Positions 1 to 9,565 of a DNA stretch of 64,000 nt are shown piece by piece. The notes under the pieces were generated by a model that saw only the letters and a program-made list of their open reading frames with translations, ran no database searches and had not been told where the DNA came from. This DNA is from Enhygromyxa salina (GTDB taxonomy: Bacteria > Myxococcota_A > Polyangia > Nannocystales > Nannocystaceae), in NCBI RefSeq assembly GCF_000737335.2, contig NZ_JMCC02000043.1, positions 1 to 64,000 on the forward strand, read 5' to 3'. Numbering within the stretch: the first letter of the stretch is position 1; the number at the start of each line of letters is the position of its first letter. The position numbers and the translations under genes were made by a program.

Positions 1-111
1 GCAAGTCGAACGCGAGCCAGGGATCGTGTCGAAACAGCTCGAGGGTGCCTTGATGGAGAGTGCCTGCTGCCACACACACCCTCTCGGCCCGCGCGGTGCC
101 GTGTTGCAGGT

Positions 112-210
112 TTTTTTCAGCTCGGGCGAGAGTTTCTCGCCCGCTTGCCTACGCCTTCGCAGACTGGCTCACCAAGGGCAGCGAACTTTGTCAAAAAATA
201 GTTCGCTGCC
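112..210. repeat. Dispersed hairpin repeat, copy 1 of 3
   Basis: This non-coding stretch lies just past the stop of the minus-strand gene ending at 224. It holds two inverted repeats: a 9-bp stem CGGGCGAGA/TCTCGCCCG with a 3-nt loop (123-143), and an 11-bp stem GGCAGCGAACT/AGTTCGCTGCC with a 12-nt loop (177-210). T-runs and A-runs flank both. Related sequence recurs at about 12801-12871 and 56431-56503 with the same order: GGGCGAG hairpin, a variable middle, then GCGAACT. It may also act as a terminator for the gene that ends at 224. The rest of 1-223 shows no convincing gene. Confidence 0.7.
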
Positions 211-223
211 TGAAAAAACACGC

Positions 224-1057
224 TCAGGCGCCAAGCCGCCCGCGGACCTGGGGCTCGGCGGCGGCGAGCGCTGGCGGGAGCGCGCGACCGAGGTGGCTCC
301 AGCATTGCTTGGTGGCGGCCTTTTGTGTGGGCGAGAGGTGCCGAACCACCGGCCGGCGACGCATGCCCTTGCGCTGGCTGTCGATCGCTAGCGCGTAGCA
401 GGCCTCGGGCATCGAGAGGCCGGCCTTCATCGAGCGAAGATCCACGCCACAGCCGCCCCCGCAGCAGGCGTTCTCGAACAGGTAAGAGCCGTTGGCGACC
501 CAGATCCCCATACCCAGCAAGATCGCAGCGAGCTCCGCGTCGGCCTCCCATTGCAGCAGCGCCGCGCGCTCGGCCGCGGCGTCCATGCCCGTGAGATCGG
601 GACGGAGCCCCGCGCGATCCAAAGCGACACGCCCGAGCTCGCGGGCGATGCCAGCCAGGAGCAGCTCGCGGACCTTGAACACGGCTGGGGTAAACAACAG
701 CAGGTAGTCCTCGGGACCCCTGAGGGTGTGGAGAAGCTTGCCGTCGCTGTCGCCGAGGCTGCTGTAGTGCTCGGGTAGCTTGGGCGCTTGGCCGCGGGCG
801 TCGAGCTCGAGCAGGGTCAGCTCGACCTCGGATTGACCCACGACCTCTTGCACGCCGCAGATCATGTCGAACAGGGTGTCGAGATCGCTGGGCGTGTCGG
901 CGAACCCCAGCTGGGCGGGATCTGTCAGCAGCTGCGGTTGGTGGGCGGGGGCGCCGAGCGCCGCGGCGAGGTCGACGATCCCGGCTGCGATCCAGTCTCG
1001 CGCGTCGTCGTCAGGTACGAACTCCGGTGAGGTCGCGGCAGTGCCGAAAGACAGCAT
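224..1057 (-). CDS. Hypothetical protein with a Cys-rich cluster
   Basis: The product is a 277-residue protein of a family I do not recognise. It starts MLSFGTAATSPEF and has no signal peptide or membrane segment, so it is probably cytoplasmic. The sequence is acidic in the N-terminal two thirds and basic towards the C-terminus. A short cluster FENACCGGGCGVDLRS at about residues 193-208 contains three cysteines and could bind metal, but that is only a possibility. It is divergent from the secreted protease at 1246, with 188 bp between the starts. A TACATT hexamer lies 6 nt before the ATG (1064-1069), which would fit a leaderless or near-leaderless transcript. Coding status is supported by length and strong GC3 bias; function is unknown. 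Confidence 0.7.
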   Translation of the reverse strand: MLSFGTAATSPEFVPDDDARDWIAAGIVDLAAALGAPAHQPQLLTDPAQLGFADTPSDLDTLFDMICGVQEVVGQSEVELTLLELDARGQAPKLPEHYSSLGDSDGKLLHTLRGPEDYLLLFTPAVFKVRELLLAGIARELGRVALDRAGLRPDLTGMDAAAERAALLQWEADAELAAILLGMGIWVANGSYLFENACCGGGCGVDLRSMKAGLSMPEACYALAIDSQRKGMRRRPVVRHLSPTQKAATKQCWSHLGRALPPALAAAEPQVRGRLGA

Positions 1058-1245
1058 GGCGCCAATGTAGCACGGTGAAGGCTGGCGACGATCGACGGGT
1101 GCGCCCTTCGACGCAGCGCCTGCGCGGGCGAGGTCGGCGGCTAGATCGGCGACCGGATTACGACGTTGAGCAGCACGATGCGTAACGGAGCTTGCGCATC
1201 ATCGGGAAGCTCACACACTCAAATTGAGGGCTGGAAACGAGTCGT

Positions 1246-1926
1246 ATGGTCACGCAGCAGCGGTGGAACAACGGACCACACAAAGCTCTCATCGCTCGAT
1301 TGACGGCTTCGTTGTTGTTCGTCTTCGTGACCCTGGCGGTCCCGTCGCAGGCAAGCGCGCGCGACCGTGCGATCCGGGTGCCGGTGACGGTTCATGTCGC
1401 AACCCACCACGGTCGCTCCGTCGTCAGTGAGCGGCGGATCCTCGCCTCGATCCGCCGTGCCAACCGCGAGCTCGCGGCCTTCGACATCTACCTGGACGTC
1501 GAGCAGATCCAACCCATGGTCGGGGGCACGCGGATCGAGACCCCCGATCACCGGTTTGAGCTAGCCCGACGGGCCCCGCGCGATGGCACCGTGCACGTGT
1601 TCTTCGTCGATCGCGTGCGGCTGACCTCGGCGCGCAAGGGCGATCGGCGGGTGAGCGGCATGCACTGGCGCTATCACGGCCTGATCAAGGACATCCGCGC
1701 GCGCGAGTACGTGGCCGTCGCCCACAACGCGCCCACGACCACCTTGGTCCACGAGTTCGGCCACGCGTTCGGGCTTGCGCACGACACCCGTGACGACAAC
1801 CTCATGTGCTCGTGTCGGCGCGGCATCGACCCGGCGTTCACCGAGCGCCAGGGTCGAAGGCTCCGCGCCGGCGCCCGCCGCTACCAAAAGCGCAGCCAAA
1901 AGCGCAGCCGCAAGCGCGGACTTTGA
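1246..1926 (+). CDS. Secreted matrixin-like zinc metalloprotease
   Basis: The product is 226 residues with an N-terminal signal peptide: a hydrophobic run at about residues 18-34 ending in an Ala-x-Ala-like site near 38. The zinc site is visible as HEFGHAFGLAHD at residues 169-180, matching the metzincin consensus HExxHxxGxxH/D. It is followed by NLMCSC, a plausible Met-turn. The protein is therefore predicted to be an exported zinc endopeptidase of the matrixin/metzincin class. Its substrate is unknown. The C-terminus is very basic (repeats of K/R-S-Q-K/R). Myxobacteria commonly secrete such proteases during predation. The stop lies only about 6 nt before the inverted-repeat element at 1933. 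Confidence 0.85.
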   Translation: MVTQQRWNNGPHKALIARLTASLLFVFVTLAVPSQASARDRAIRVPVTVHVATHHGRSVVSERRILASIRRANRELAAFDIYLDVEQIQPMVGGTRIETPDHRFELARRAPRDGTVHVFFVDRVRLTSARKGDRRVSGMHWRYHGLIKDIRAREYVAVAHNAPTTTLVHEFGHAFGLAHDTRDDNLMCSCRRGIDPAFTERQGRRLRAGARRYQKRSQKRSRKRGL

Positions 1927-1932
1927 CCCCGG

Positions 1933-2187
1933 CTCGTTATGACCCCCACATAGACCTTAGACTTCGCCGACTGCAGCCGCTGGCGCGTCTGGTCGCTTCG
2001 CTCCTCGGGGCCGTTTGTTCGCATCCGCATGTGTGGCCCCCTGGAAGGGGGCTCGTGTGGCTTCGGCGGACGTTTACATATAGGGTCCCGCATAGGCTGT
2101 GGCGCTTCGCCGAACCCGCTGGGGCGTCAGGCCGCGCCAGCTGCTGCAGTCGGCGAAGTCTAAGGTCTATGTGGGGGTCATGACGAG
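1933..2187. repeat. MITE-like element with 54-bp terminal inverted repeats
   Basis: The left end (about 1933-1986) and the right end (about 2133-2187) are inverted copies of each other over about 54 bp with two or three differences. Both contain GACCCCCACATAGACCTTAG and ACTTCGCCGACTGCAG. The roughly 150-bp interior has no gene but carries a GCCCCCT-GGA-AGGGGGC hairpin (2036-2052). It also carries a segment related to 25671-25745. It sits exactly between two convergent genes, stops at 1926 and 2189. It could be a non-autonomous mobile element or a large bidirectional terminator. No transposase gene and no clear target-site duplication were seen. Confidence 0.75.
2036..2052. terminator. GC-rich hairpin between convergent genes
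   Basis: A 7-bp stem GCCCCCT/AGGGGGC with a 3-nt loop sits between the convergent genes ending at 1926 and 2189. The same hairpin with its CGCATGTGTG leader occurs at 25723-25739. No T-run follows, so terminator activity is a guess from position. Confidence 0.4.
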
Positions 2188-2188
2188 C

Positions 2189-3784
2189 TCACCCTTGGCT
2201 GAGGGCGGCGACGACGGAGGACATCTCGATCAAGTCTGGGTCGTCGGGCTGGGCTTCGAGCGCGTCCGAGATGTGGGAGATCGCGTCCAGCACCACGCCG
2301 TAGGTCTCGCTTGGTGGACCACCATCGCGGAAGCTGCGAAGCGCCCGCGCATAGGCGACCGTCGCTGCGCCCTTTTGGCCAGCGTGGGAGGCCTCGCCGA
2401 GCGCGTTGATGGGCTGCTCCCACACCAACTGCTTGGCCTGCTTGGCGAGCGGATCGATCCACTCGATCTCGACGTGGATCACCGCGTCGTCGGCGACCTC
2501 GGCACACGCTTCGAGCTCGTGGTGAAACACCAACGAGTCGTTTGGCCCGAGGATCGCGAGCTCTGGATCCGGCGCGTCGAGCTTTGGATCTGCGCTGCGC
2601 TGCCGCATGGTCAGGCCGGGCGGCAGGGTCACCGTGACCTCGAGTTCGGTCGCGGCGGCCACCACGTTGGCGCTGAACTTCTCTTGCAGGTCGACCCACA
2701 AGTGCTCTGCGGTCGGGGCGAACAGCATCGCGCCGCGGCCTGCATGGGCGAGCTCGCTGATCCGCATGTCGTCGAACTGCTTGGCGTCACCCACACCAAC
2801 GGTGATCAGGTAGCGGCCTTCGACAGCCTGGTCGCCAACGTGGGCCGTGAGCGCGTCGTCGCCGGCAAAGTTCCCGTTGCTGATCAACAGCACGCGCGGC
2901 TGACCCTGACCATCCCAAGCTGGCGTGACGCTGGTGTACGCGAGCTCGAGGGCGGCGCCGATGTCCGCCTGCACGAGCGAGTCTTGCTGTTCGACCAGCC
3001 CGGTCAGCGGCATCAGGCCGGCGCCTTCGACGATGCCGCTGGTGAGCACGGACGCCGTCTCGCCTGCGGCGATCAGCGTCACGCGATCACCCGGGAGCAG
3101 CGAGGACTCGAGGGCGGCGAGCGCCTCTTCTGCGAGGACCAGCGGATCGCCTGCCATCGCGGCGCCAAGGTCGACGACGATCGCGAGATCCACCGTGAGC
3201 CGCTCCGCGGGATCCATTGCAGGTCCGCGCACGGCGTACTGCAGACGGAAGCGCTTGGGCGCGTCGATGTTGATCATCGGCGACTGCCACAGCTCACCGC
3301 TGACCTGGGGATCCCAGCCGTCTGCGGGGGCGTAGTCGAAATCGAAGTGGTTGAGGAACGGCCGGGCTGACAGCGGGATCGGGGGAACGCTGCCGTCGCC
3401 AGCGAGGACGCTGTCACTGACGAGCACCGCGGTCGCTTCGACCTTGGCTTGCTCGAGGTTGTGGTGGATCGCGTGCGAGGCCTTGGGGTCGCACAGATCA
3501 GCGGCGAACTCCGGGTCTTCGGCGCTCGCGTTGGGGCCGGTCGAGCTGCTCTCCTCGCCGGTGTCGGGTTCGCCGGTCTCGCTGGTCCCGGTGTCGGTAG
3601 AGGTTTCGTCGTCGCCGTCGCCGTCGCCGGTCGCGGTGGTGTTGCTGCCGGTGTCGCCGGCGAGCTCGAGCGAGGCGTCACCGGCGAACGAGCAACCAGA
3701 TGTGGCGACTGTGACGACTGCGCCGAAGGCGAAGGCCAAGGTGGTGGCCAGCGACCATGAGGAGGTCTGGCTGAGGGGGGGCAT
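2189..3784 (-). CDS. vWA-domain lipoprotein with degenerate MIDAS
   Basis: The product is a 531-residue lipoprotein. A signal peptide with lipobox ATSGC places the acylated Cys at residue 31. An acidic Thr/Ser/Gly/Asp-rich linker follows to about residue 90. A von Willebrand factor A fold follows at about 195-370 (AVRGPAMDPAERLTVDLAIV, then LISNGNF). The C-terminal half resembles the YfbK-type extension that follows vWA in bacterial Ca-activated-channel-like proteins. The metal-site motif DxSxS reads DLGAA, so both serines are missing and metal-dependent ligand binding is doubtful. It is convergent with the protease at 1246 across the inverted-repeat element. It is probably surface or periplasm facing; the ligand is unknown. 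Confidence 0.8.
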   Translation of the reverse strand: MPPLSQTSSWSLATTLAFAFGAVVTVATSGCSFAGDASLELAGDTGSNTTATGDGDGDDETSTDTGTSETGEPDTGEESSSTGPNASAEDPEFAADLCDPKASHAIHHNLEQAKVEATAVLVSDSVLAGDGSVPPIPLSARPFLNHFDFDYAPADGWDPQVSGELWQSPMINIDAPKRFRLQYAVRGPAMDPAERLTVDLAIVVDLGAAMAGDPLVLAEEALAALESSLLPGDRVTLIAAGETASVLTSGIVEGAGLMPLTGLVEQQDSLVQADIGAALELAYTSVTPAWDGQGQPRVLLISNGNFAGDDALTAHVGDQAVEGRYLITVGVGDAKQFDDMRISELAHAGRGAMLFAPTAEHLWVDLQEKFSANVVAAATELEVTVTLPPGLTMRQRSADPKLDAPDPELAILGPNDSLVFHHELEACAEVADDAVIHVEIEWIDPLAKQAKQLVWEQPINALGEASHAGQKGAATVAYARALRSFRDGGPPSETYGVVLDAISHISDALEAQPDDPDLIEMSSVVAALSQG

Positions 3785-4059
3785 GTTTCAAGTCCAAGGT
3801 CCACGCGAAGTGGACGAGATATTACTTGGCTAACACGGGTCTGCATCGGCGACAAACCCCCGCTAGATGTTCGAAAACAGCTGTTTGTACACGACAAGGA
3901 TGTCGCGGATTCGGCGGCTGACATGCCGGGTTTGCGACCGTTTGCACGCAAGCCTGACATGGATGTCAGGAAAACCCTTCGCGGTCGTCGGCGACGAAAG
4001 CAGCCACATTCGAGCCGGGGCGCGGCGCCGGGCCACGCGCCGACGACCAGCCGCGGCGC
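3785..4059. other. Intergenic region with palindromes
   Basis: This 275-bp gap lies between two minus-strand genes and should hold the promoter of the vWA lipoprotein. No gene is evident. Two palindromes are visible: AAACAGCTGTTT at 3875-3886, and CCTGACAT-GG-ATGTCAGG at 3953-3970. Either could be a regulator site or part of a terminator for the gene ending at 4060. The base composition is less GC-rich than in the flanking genes. Confidence 0.4.
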
Positions 4060-5424
4060 TCAGGACCCGAGCAATTGTGCGAGCACGCCCGCCACCCACT
4101 TGGGGTGATCGTAGTCCGGCGCGTCGCTGAGGATCCGCGGTGCGACGATCTTGGCGACGACGTGCTCGCTTGGATCGTGGTCTTCGGGCGCGCGCTCGAC
4201 CAGGTGAACGACCACGCTCCCCGAACACGGCGGGCGGTAGTCGCGGCTCGAGTAGCTCTGATAGATCAACTCGCAGGTGATCTCGAGCTCTTCGGGAACG
4301 ACGACCGCGAAGCCCGAGGCGTCGACCTCGGCCTCTTTGGCGAGCGCGAGCGCGAGCCCAGCGATGAGATCGCTGGCCTGTTGCAGCAGCTTGGGGTCCG
4401 CGGCGAGGCCATCGAGCTCGATGTCGACGGCGCCGAACCGCCGCATGCCGCGGGTGCTCAGGCGCAGATGTTTCGGGTCGCGAGGATCCACAAACGGGAC
4501 GATTGCGATCTGGTCCGCGACGTTGCCCGCGGCGGCGCGCAGGCGCCGGTCGATGAAGGCTTCGACGCTCAGGGTCTCGCGGGTGTCGGGATCGTGGATC
4601 AGCGCGCCATAGTGCTCGGCGGCCACCCGGACCAAGGTTTGGTGCAGGCGGAGTCCGCGGACAGCGTGTTGGTTGCGGTAGTCGGCGCGCAGCAGCAGCG
4701 CCCATGAGCGACCGAGCAAGGAGCGGCGCTGGTCTTCGCTGAGCTCCCGGGTCAACACTGGATCGCGCAGGACGCTCGACGGGATGGTCGCGTCTTCGCC
4801 GAGCCCGAGCGAGACCAGCTCGATGTGCAGGCCGATCAGGTCGAAGGCCCGCTGGCGCTCGGCCTTGGCGGCGGCCGCTTCGATCGCGGCTGGGTCCGTG
4901 GGGGGATTGATGATCGCGTCGCGGATCGACGCGGCTGGGTCACCAGAGGCTGGCTCACCGGGCTGGGGGTCGGGTCGCTCGGGCTGGTCGCCGCCATCAT
5001 CCATGAACTCGGGCAGCTCGAGGTCGCCGCCAAACGCCAGGTCCGTCGTGTGTGGCGCGGTTGCGATCAGCTTGGCGAGCAGGTCGAGCTCAGCGTCGCC
5101 GCGGCTGGCTGGGAACGCCTGCTCGACGAGGGTCTGCAGCCGCTCGCGGGTTGGCGCCTCGGGCTTGTCGGTGCCGGGCGGGAACAGCAGCAGGTAGCCC
5201 ATGCTCGTGCGATCAGCGAACGGGATCACGTGGGCGGCCTCGCCGGAGAAAGGATCGCCGGGCTCGGACTCGGACGCGGACGCGGACGCGGGCTCGGACT
5301 CGGGCGCGGCGATTGGAGTTGGGGCCTTGTGTGGGGCTTGCTCGGACGGCGCGTCGCCGCGGCAGCCGTGTACGCCCAGGAGCCCGGTGAGCGCGAGCGT
5401 GGCGGTGAGCTTGGCTGACCTCAC
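4060..5424 (-). CDS. Hypothetical lipoprotein
   Basis: The product is 454 residues from a GTG at 5422-5424. That GTG overlaps the TGA of the upstream dehydratase gene (GTGA), implying translational coupling. This start gives a compact lipoprotein signal peptide ending in GVHGC (Cys about residue 21). A longer reading from 5538 would add a non-signal-like Arg-rich leader. After a Glu/Ser/Ala-rich linker the mature part has acidic stretches and a long helical middle. I recognise no family. It is probably anchored in the membrane facing the periplasm. Pairing with a threonine-dehydratase-like gene does not explain its role. Confidence 0.75.
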   Translation of the reverse strand: MRSAKLTATLALTGLLGVHGCRGDAPSEQAPHKAPTPIAAPESEPASASASESEPGDPFSGEAAHVIPFADRTSMGYLLLFPPGTDKPEAPTRERLQTLVEQAFPASRGDAELDLLAKLIATAPHTTDLAFGGDLELPEFMDDGGDQPERPDPQPGEPASGDPAASIRDAIINPPTDPAAIEAAAAKAERQRAFDLIGLHIELVSLGLGEDATIPSSVLRDPVLTRELSEDQRRSLLGRSWALLLRADYRNQHAVRGLRLHQTLVRVAAEHYGALIHDPDTRETLSVEAFIDRRLRAAAGNVADQIAIVPFVDPRDPKHLRLSTRGMRRFGAVDIELDGLAADPKLLQQASDLIAGLALALAKEAEVDASGFAVVVPEELEITCELIYQSYSSRDYRPPCSGSVVVHLVERAPEDHDPSEHVVAKIVAPRILSDAPDYDHPKWVAGVLAQLLGS

Positions 5425-6467
5425 GCCTGCGCTCCCCACTTGGTGAGCAGCTCGGCGACCAACGCCGGATCCACGTTGCCACCCGTCATGATCACGCCGA
5501 GCTGCAGCGGACGGCCTTCGACGCCCAAATGAGCGCACAGCCGTGGGGCCTCGCGCAGGGCCACGGCGATCGCCGCCGCGCCCGAGGGCTCGACGAGGGT
5601 CTTGGCGCGGACGAGCACGCGGACGAGCGTGCGCCCGAGCTCCTCGTCGTTGACGCGGAAGCTGCCCTGGACATCGAGCTTGGCGATCTCGAAATTGAGG
5701 GCACCAACCCGCACGGGCTTGAGGCCGTCGGCCAAGGTTGGGCCCGGCTCGACGGCGACCCGCTCCCCGGCTTCGAGGCTGCAGGCGAGCGCGTCACAGC
5801 CTTCGGGTTCGGCCGAGTAGATCGGCGTGCTCGAGTCACGCGTCGCGACGCAGGCCCCAGCGATCACCCCGCCGCCGCCGACCGGCACGATGATCGCGTC
5901 GAGCGTGGCATCGAGCGCCGCAGCGTCTGCGAGCAGCTCCGCGGTCGCGGTGGCTTGGCCGCACACGATGTCTGGATGATCGAAGGGCTGGATGATCGCG
6001 GCGCCCGACTTGGCCGCCAGCTCATAGGCGACCGTGCGCCGATCCTCGGAGGTGTAGCCAGCCATCACGATCGTGGCCCCGAGCTCGCGCACGACCGCGA
6101 CCTTGACCGCGGGCGCGTCGATCGGCATGGCGATCGTGGCGGGCACCCCAAACTCGCGGGCCGCGAGCGCGACGGCCTGGGCGTGGTTGCCCGAGCTGAA
6201 CGTGATGACCCCACGCGCGCGCGCTTGGGGCTCGAGTCGGCCGACTGCGTGCATGGCACCGCGGGCCTTGAACGCCCCGATCCGCTGCATGTTCTCGGCC
6301 TTCAAGAACAGCTCGACCGGCGCGTCGGCGAGGGCGTCGAGCCGAGGGCAGCGCAAGGTTGGGGTGTGGATGACACGACCCGCGATGCGCTGGGCGGCGG
6401 CTTGGACGTCGGCGGGACCGAGCCGGTTGGCCCAGTCGGCGGCGTGTTCAGGGCTGTACTCGCTCAT
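5421..6467 (-). CDS. Threonine/serine dehydratase-like PLP enzyme
   Basis: The product is 348 residues of the fold-type II (tryptophan synthase beta-like) PLP family. The Schiff-base lysine is K67 in AFKARGA, the phosphate/substrate loop SSGNHAQ lies at 91-97, and a glycine loop VGGGGV binds the PLP phosphate. Length and lack of a C-terminal ACT domain match catabolic threonine/serine ammonia-lyase, or threo-3-hydroxyaspartate or serine racemase-like enzymes, rather than the biosynthetic IlvA. The expected reaction is removal of water and ammonia from L-threonine or L-serine to give a 2-oxo acid. Exact substrate cannot be told from sequence alone. Its stop overlaps the start of the downstream lipoprotein by 4 nt. 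Confidence 0.85.
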   Translation of the reverse strand: MSEYSPEHAADWANRLGPADVQAAAQRIAGRVIHTPTLRCPRLDALADAPVELFLKAENMQRIGAFKARGAMHAVGRLEPQARARGVITFSSGNHAQAVALAAREFGVPATIAMPIDAPAVKVAVVRELGATIVMAGYTSEDRRTVAYELAAKSGAAIIQPFDHPDIVCGQATATAELLADAAALDATLDAIIVPVGGGGVIAGACVATRDSSTPIYSAEPEGCDALACSLEAGERVAVEPGPTLADGLKPVRVGALNFEIAKLDVQGSFRVNDEELGRTLVRVLVRAKTLVEPSGAAAIAVALREAPRLCAHLGVEGRPLQLGVIMTGGNVDPALVAELLTKWGAQA

Positions 6468-6520
6468 GCGCCGCGGCAGTGTACGGCCAATCTCCGGGCA
6501 GCGGCTACCATGCGCAGGCC

Positions 6521-7279
6521 ATGTCTTCCACGCCCCATCGCAGCGCCTTGATCACCGGAGCATCGAGCGGCATTGGAGCCGCGCTCGCCAAGTACTACGC
6601 GGCCGCGGGCGCGCAGGTGCTGCTCGCCGCGCGCCGCGAGCAAGCCTTGCGCGAGCTCGCCGACTCGATCGAAGCGAGCGGCGGCAAGGCGCAGATCGAG
6701 GTGCTCGATGTCAGCGATCCCGAGCGGACCGAGGCCCGAATCCGCGAGCTCGACCACACGCTGGGCTTTGATCTGGTCGTCGCCAACGCGGGGATCGGCG
6801 GCAGCAAGTGGGGCGGCAAGCTCGACTGGGCCGACTGCAAGGGCATCATCAACGTCAACGTGAGCGGGGCGATCGCAACCTTGACCGGCGCGCTGCCAGG
6901 CATGATCGAACGCCGCGCTGGCCACCTCGTTGGGATCTCGAGCGTCGCGCAGTACCGCGGCCTCCCAAGCAGCGCGATCTACTGCGCGAGCAAGGCGTTC
7001 CTCAGCACCTTCTTGGAGAGCTTGCGGATCGACCTGCACGGGACCGGCGTCAGCGTCACGGACGCGCGGCCGGGCTTCATTGATACGCCGCTGAGCGCGA
7101 GCTTGAAGTCCAAGCCGTTTGAGATCAGCGCCGAGGAGGCCGCGAAGATCATCGCCAAGGCGGTCCGCCGCAAGCGCGGGGTGATCACCTTTCCCAAGCA
7201 GATGGCGGCGGTCGGGCACATGCTCGAGGTGCTGCCGGGGGCGATCTACGAGCCGGTGGTCCGGCGTGGGCGCAAGTGA
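6521..7279 (+). CDS. SDR family oxidoreductase
   Basis: The product is a 252-residue classical short-chain dehydrogenase/reductase. The Rossmann motif TGASSGIG lies at 12-19, NAG at 89-91, catalytic Ser at about 141, and YCASK (Tyr154, Lys158). I chose the ATG at 6521 because it places the glycine motif at the normal distance from the N-terminus; an upstream start at 6479 would add 14 unneeded residues. The C-terminal part (PGFIDTPLS, then a basic tail) resembles SDRs acting on lipid or steroid-like substrates, but the substrate cannot be assigned. It is divergent from the dehydratase at 6467. Confidence 0.85.
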   Translation: MSSTPHRSALITGASSGIGAALAKYYAAAGAQVLLAARREQALRELADSIEASGGKAQIEVLDVSDPERTEARIRELDHTLGFDLVVANAGIGGSKWGGKLDWADCKGIINVNVSGAIATLTGALPGMIERRAGHLVGISSVAQYRGLPSSAIYCASKAFLSTFLESLRIDLHGTGVSVTDARPGFIDTPLSASLKSKPFEISAEEAAKIIAKAVRRKRGVITFPKQMAAVGHMLEVLPGAIYEPVVRRGRK

Positions 7280-7408
7280 CGCTGCTCGGTGTGAGCCGCT
7301 GGTTTCGACAATCCATCGACCTCCGTCACACACATCTGTGTCCGCCCTGGTGTCTGGGCTGGGCAATTCCGCAGCCGAGCGCTTTGCCGTTACACTCCGC
7401 GCCCGAGC

Positions 7409-9565
7409 ATGCGTGATCGCCTGTCCAAGCTCCATACGATCAGCCCAAGGGTGTGGGCGTTGCTGCTTGGCCTGGCGATCCTCGCGATCTACTTCGCCTC
7501 GATCGGCGCGTGCGGCCCCTGGGATCCGTGGGAGACCCACTACGGCGAGGTCGCGCGCAACATGGTGGTTCGCCACGACCCCATGGATCTGTGGTGGCGG
7601 CCCGGCTACGGCCCGCAAGGCAAGCGGGAGGGGGTGTTCGCCTCGAAGCACGCGCTGCCGTTTTGGTGCATGGCGCTGAGCTTCAAGCTGTTCGGGGTTG
7701 GCAACGGGCCGATCGACGAGATGGTGCGCTCGCCGATCCCCGAGATCGCCCTGCGCCTGCCGAGCATGCTGATGGGTCTGGGCACCGTCGCGCTGCTGGG
7801 CTGGTGCGTCGCGCGGCTGGTCCACTGGCGCGCGGGGCTGCTGACGGCGGCGGTGCTGGCGACGATGCCCCAGTACGCGATCCTCACCCGTCAGGCGGTG
7901 ACGGACATGTTCTTCGTGGCCCCCGTGTGCCTGGCCATGGTCGGCTGGGCGATGGCCTGGCTCGAGCCAGAGCGTGAGCTGAAGACGATCGGCCGCCAGG
8001 TTGGCAAGCGTGGGTTGCTCGAGGTTCCGTTGGATCGCGCGTGGTTTGGCTTCTTCGTGGTGTTCGTGATCGGGGCGATCGTCCCGCTCGCGGTCTTGCA
8101 CCTGCACGTGGTCGACCCCGACACGATCGCTACCGTGGCCAAGTCACGCCGCAAGTCCACCGCGACCGTCGACGACCTGCGGACGATCGCCCAGCAGCTG
8201 AGCATCTACTGGGTCGTGGTCGCGGCCGTGCTGCTGCGCAGCCTGCGTTGGCGTCGGCGCAGCCAGGCGTGGATGGGCGTGGTGTACGTCGCGGGCGGGC
8301 TGTCGCTGATGGGCAAGGGCATGATCGGGCCGGGGATCATCGGGCTGCTGATCCTGGTCGACATGCTGGTCAACGGCCGGCTGCACCTGCTGTGGCAGCG
8401 CCGCTGCGAGCTCGCAATTGGGATCTTGCTGTTCGTGGTGACCTGCTTTCCCTGGCACCACGCGATGGCGATCTTTCGGGGTGAGAGCTGGGTCAACGAG
8501 CTGATCGTCGTCAACAACTTGGCGCGCTTCGCTTCCGGCGAGCAAAAGCAAGCGGTCGGCGGCTTCGCGTTCTACCTGCGCACGCTGGGGCTCGCGGCGC
8601 TGCCGTGGTCGGCCGTGGTGCCGCCAGCGCTGTGGGCGGCCGTGCTGGCCTATCGGCGCCGACACAACCAGCGCGAAGCGGGGGCCGAGCGAGACGGTGG
8701 CCCCACCCCCACCCACGGCGCGGACGCCCTGCACCGGCTCGCGCTGCTGTGGTTCGTGGTCAGCTTTGGGCTGATCACCTACAGCGTCACGAAGTACTAC
8801 CACTACTTGGCGCCCTGCTTGCCGCCGCTGGGGATCGTGATTGGGATCTGGCTGCACGGCCTGATGCCAACCCCGGCTCGGGATCAACAGGCGAGCGAGG
8901 CGACCGGCGAGGCGACCGACGCCGAGCGGGCGCCGCCTGGGGATCGACTGCCGGTCGCGGCCGCGCTGGCGTGCGCGCTGAGTGGATGCGCGGTGCTCTA
9001 CATGGTCGCCCGCGCGACCCTCGACGAGCCGGCCTGGATCGCCCACTTGAGCACCTACCTGTACACGGGGATGTGGCGCGAGGGCGCGGCCCCAGCGGAT
9101 CGCATGGTCTGGTGTCTGCTCCCGTTCGGCGCGGGCCTGTTGCTGTGGGTCGCCAACAAAGGCCGGGTCGCGGTCGCGGGCATGCTGTTGTCGGCGCTGC
9201 TGACCACCGCGTGGGTGATCGACGACTACCTGCCAGCGACCAGCGAAAATTGGTCGCAGCGCAGCGCGTTTCGCTATGCCTATGACCACATCGGCAAGAA
9301 TGATCGGCTGCTGAGTTGGTGGTTCTACTACCGGGGCGAGACCTACTTTGCCAAGGGCCGGATCTGGGTCTCGATGGAGCCCGACCGCCAGAAGCTGCGC
9401 GAGTTCGTTGACAAGCACCGCGGCAAGGGCACGACGTTTTGGGTGATGACCACGGCCCGCCACGCCGAGCGGGCGAACGCCCACTTTCCGCCGGATCTAC
9501 GCGACCGCATCGAGATCGTGTATCGCAATTTTCACTACGCTCTGTTGAAGGTCGAGATCCCATGA
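7409..9565 (+). CDS. GT-C membrane glycosyltransferase (ArnT/PMT-like)
   Basis: The product is 718 residues with about a dozen hydrophobic segments. The first periplasmic loop contains WDPWETHYGEVARNMV, the position where ArnT/PMT-type GT39/GT83 enzymes carry their acidic catalytic residues. These enzymes transfer a sugar from a polyprenyl-phosphate donor to lipid, protein or glycan on the outer face of the inner membrane. Donor and acceptor are unknown here. Hydrophilic loops at about 420-440 and 490-515 are rich in charged residues. The soluble C-terminal domain (about 610-718) fits the family. Its TGA overlaps the start of the quinone oxidoreductase gene (ATGA), so the two are co-translated. 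Confidence 0.8.
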   Translation: MRDRLSKLHTISPRVWALLLGLAILAIYFASIGACGPWDPWETHYGEVARNMVVRHDPMDLWWRPGYGPQGKREGVFASKHALPFWCMALSFKLFGVGNGPIDEMVRSPIPEIALRLPSMLMGLGTVALLGWCVARLVHWRAGLLTAAVLATMPQYAILTRQAVTDMFFVAPVCLAMVGWAMAWLEPERELKTIGRQVGKRGLLEVPLDRAWFGFFVVFVIGAIVPLAVLHLHVVDPDTIATVAKSRRKSTATVDDLRTIAQQLSIYWVVVAAVLLRSLRWRRRSQAWMGVVYVAGGLSLMGKGMIGPGIIGLLILVDMLVNGRLHLLWQRRCELAIGILLFVVTCFPWHHAMAIFRGESWVNELIVVNNLARFASGEQKQAVGGFAFYLRTLGLAALPWSAVVPPALWAAVLAYRRRHNQREAGAERDGGPTPTHGADALHRLALLWFVVSFGLITYSVTKYYHYLAPCLPPLGIVIGIWLHGLMPTPARDQQASEATGEATDAERAPPGDRLPVAAALACALSGCAVLYMVARATLDEPAWIAHLSTYLYTGMWREGAAPADRMVWCLLPFGAGLLLWVANKGRVAVAGMLLSALLTTAWVIDDYLPATSENWSQRSAFRYAYDHIGKNDRLLSWWFYYRGETYFAKGRIWVSMEPDRQKLREFVDKHRGKGTTFWVMTTARHAERANAHFPPDLRDRIEIVYRNFHYALLKVEIP

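Noticed and set aside
19..398. Open frames on the plus strand at the left edge
   Set aside because: They run antisense to the gene at 224-1057 or through the hairpin repeat; no protein motif or ribosome-binding site.
2099..3370. Long plus-strand frame (about 420 codons) opposite the vWA lipoprotein
   Set aside because: Antisense shadow caused by GC3 bias; the minus strand has the lipobox and vWA motifs.
6464..8107. Long minus-strand frame across the SDR and glycosyltransferase genes
   Set aside because: Low-complexity Arg/Gln/His-rich product; both plus-strand genes have clear family motifs.
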